Positions 4,331 to 5,340 of a DNA stretch of 5,340 nucleotides are shown here, piece after piece. The notes below the pieces were generated by a model that was not told the origin of the DNA, did no database searches, and saw only the letters and a list, made by a program, of their open reading frames with translations. Numbering within the stretch: the stretch's first letter is position 1; each line of letters opens with the position of its first letter. This DNA comes from VMCP01 sp964408945 (GTDB taxonomy: Bacteria; Bacteroidota; Bacteroidia; NS11-12g; UBA955): NCBI GenBank assembly GCA_964408945.1, contig CAYPBJ010000059.1, positions 1 through 5,340 of the forward strand, written 5' to 3'. The translations under genes were made by a program, and so were the position numbers.

Positions 4331-5167
4331 TTAATCTGCTTGGATACTTAGATTTTTCCGATTGCTTATCCAAAGCATGAAAACAGCCAATGCGGCTCCC
4401 ATAATAACGGCAATGATTCGGTCCCAACCTTCTAAACTGAAGGATACGCGCATCAACATGGTTGATAGAACATACCCTGAATTTCTGATGACCAGTATTC
4501 CATCTTTAAGATTTTTAGCACTACTGAGCAAGAGTATCACATCTATAAAGGTGAGAACGGTAAAAAATTCTGTGTAAAATATATAAGAAGGATCAACCAT
4601 CAGTGCATGATTTTGATGGAATTGGGTAATGAGGTAAATCCAATGCGAAAACGAATAAATTGAAATCCCAATCAGCAGCCAGAAAAGGGTAGAGGTTAAT
4701 TGAAACTTTAATTTAATGAATCTCTGACTCAAGTTTGTAGGTCCGATGGGTCTTTTTGCATTGAGGTGATTGAACGTCCAAAGAAGTAATAACAACAATA
4801 CAAATCCGGAGAGATCTTTGATGAGCTCGGTTTGTAGCAGAGGTGTTTTGCCCTGCATGAGTTTTCCAATGTCTTTAAAACTGTTCCTCAAAAGAATAAG
4901 CGACATTATCTCAATCTGCTTCGATACCGATTTGGTATAACTCTTTCTAAGGTAGTATATCAACAAATAGACTTCATAGATGAGTAAAATGCTGAATGGC
5001 GAAAACAGTGCGGCAAATGGGTGTCCAAAAAGGTTCTCTGGAAAATAATTAGCGGGAATAAGTCCGAGATAGATCAGCAGAATGATCAAAGAGTGCATTA
5101 CAAAAGCAGTCACACCTGCGTAGGTTGTTGCTAATTCTAGTTTGTGTTTGAACTCTTCGGAAAACAT
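4331..5167 (-). CDS. Multi-pass membrane protein of unknown function
   Basis: 278 residues with no cleavable signal peptide. Hydrophobic segments lie at about 17-37, 52-73, 118-134, 159-181, 196-216 and 249-267, with a weaker, amphipathic one at 228-244, giving six or seven membrane spans. Charged loops follow span 2 (Arg/Lys-rich, 74-107) and span 3 (NHLNAKRP, 133-140). Before the last span sits D-G-I-L-V-I-R-N-S-G-Y-V-L-S-T, then an R-V-S-F-S turn. This resembles the end of some uncharacterised Bacteroidota membrane proteins, but I cannot name a family or activity. No catalytic motif, cofactor site or transporter signature is evident. The ATG at 5167 is the natural start; the only nearby -7-like sequence, TATTTTG, is one base short of the consensus spacing. 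It is the only complete gene here without a signal peptide and shows no operon link. Confidence 0.8.
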   Translation of the reverse strand: MFSEEFKHKLELATTYAGVTAFVMHSLIILLIYLGLIPANYFPENLFGHPFAALFSPFSILLIYEVYLLIYYLRKSYTKSVSKQIEIMSLILLRNSFKDIGKLMQGKTPLLQTELIKDLSGFVLLLLLLWTFNHLNAKRPIGPTNLSQRFIKLKFQLTSTLFWLLIGISIYSFSHWIYLITQFHQNHALMVDPSYIFYTEFFTVLTFIDVILLLSSAKNLKDGILVIRNSGYVLSTMLMRVSFSLEGWDRIIAVIMGAALAVFMLWISNRKNLSIQAD

Positions 5168-5266
5168 TGTATATCAATAAGAACAAAATAGAATGGGAAG
5201 GGTTCATTTTGGGAAATGGTACATTAAGTTAATTGTATGATGCGGGTAGAATTTACTTAATTTGAT

Positions 5267-5274
5267 TATTTTTG
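5267..5274 (+). promoter_or_regulatory. -7 box for the gene at the right edge
   Basis: TATTTTTG is a perfect TAnnTTTG ending 22 bases before the ATG at 5297, which implies a leader of roughly 15-18 bases. No TTG lies at the usual -33 distance. ATTG at 5232-5235 is too far from this box but sits 21 bases from an alternative TTAATTTG at 5257-5264. The rest of the 129-base gap (5168-5296) shows nothing else. Confidence 0.35.
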
Positions 5275-5296
5275 AGGTAAAATTAAATTCTAAGTA

Positions 5297-5340
5297 ATGT
5301 TACGAAATTTCATCTTCCTTTTTTTCTTGATTTGTTTTTC
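5297..5340 (+). CDS. Start of a secreted protein gene (partial, runs off right edge)
   Basis: ATG at 5297 opens 14 codons reading MLRNFIFLFFLICF before the window ends. One basic residue followed by an unbroken hydrophobic run is the start of a Sec signal peptide. It is correctly placed behind a perfect -7 box and diverges from the membrane-protein gene. Nothing can be said about the mature protein. Confidence 0.6.
   Translation, partial: MLRNFIFLFFLICF

Noticed and set aside
4121..4577. Short plus-strand reading frames at 4121-4351 and 4362-4577, and antisense frames inside the GldK-like and second-paralog genes
   Set aside because: They lie out of frame or antisense within well-supported genes and lack signal peptides, domain patterns or promoters of their own.

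Overview
The window looks like chromosomal DNA from a member of the Bacteroidota, probably the Flavobacteriia or a related class. Four things support this. Several start-proximal regions carry the Bacteroidota sigma-A -7 box TAnnTTTG. Shine-Dalgarno sequences are essentially absent. One gene resembles GldK/GldJ of gliding motility and type IX secretion. Three genes encode the 'QVGIGT-SP...PRMT...ISSP' fibre-like secreted proteins that are common in this phylum. Six of the eight genes begin with a Sec signal peptide followed by Gln, and a seventh, cut by the right edge, appears to begin with one too. The region therefore serves the cell envelope.

Layout, left to right. (1) The 5' end of a minus-strand secreted-protein gene runs off the left edge (1-100). 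(2) A divergent intergenic region holds 22 in-phase heptamers (117-270) inside a large imperfect palindrome (103-274), followed by a compact pair of back-to-back promoter candidates (269-331). (3) A plus-strand gene (338-1423) encodes a secreted formylglycine-generating-enzyme-fold protein of the GldK/GldJ type; it lacks the FGE active-site cysteine pair and a lipobox. (4) A convergent minus-strand gene (1504-2253) encodes an outer-membrane beta-barrel protein with a small N-terminal beta domain. (5) A short divergent promoter region (2254-2320) separates it from a three-gene plus-strand operon (2321-3028, 3028-3678, 3682-4323). The operon's products are paralogous secreted proteins with almost identical mature lengths (194, 193 and 193 residues). 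(6) A convergent minus-strand gene (4331-5167) encodes a multi-pass inner-membrane protein of unknown function. (7) At the right edge a plus-strand gene begins (5297) with the start of a signal peptide.

The strongest candidates for something new are the three-paralog operon, whose products could assemble into one heteromeric surface fibre or cap, and the heptamer palindrome in a divergent promoter region. No RNA genes, insertion sequences, CRISPR arrays or origins were recognised. Apart from the repeat region there is no gene-free stretch over about 240 bases.
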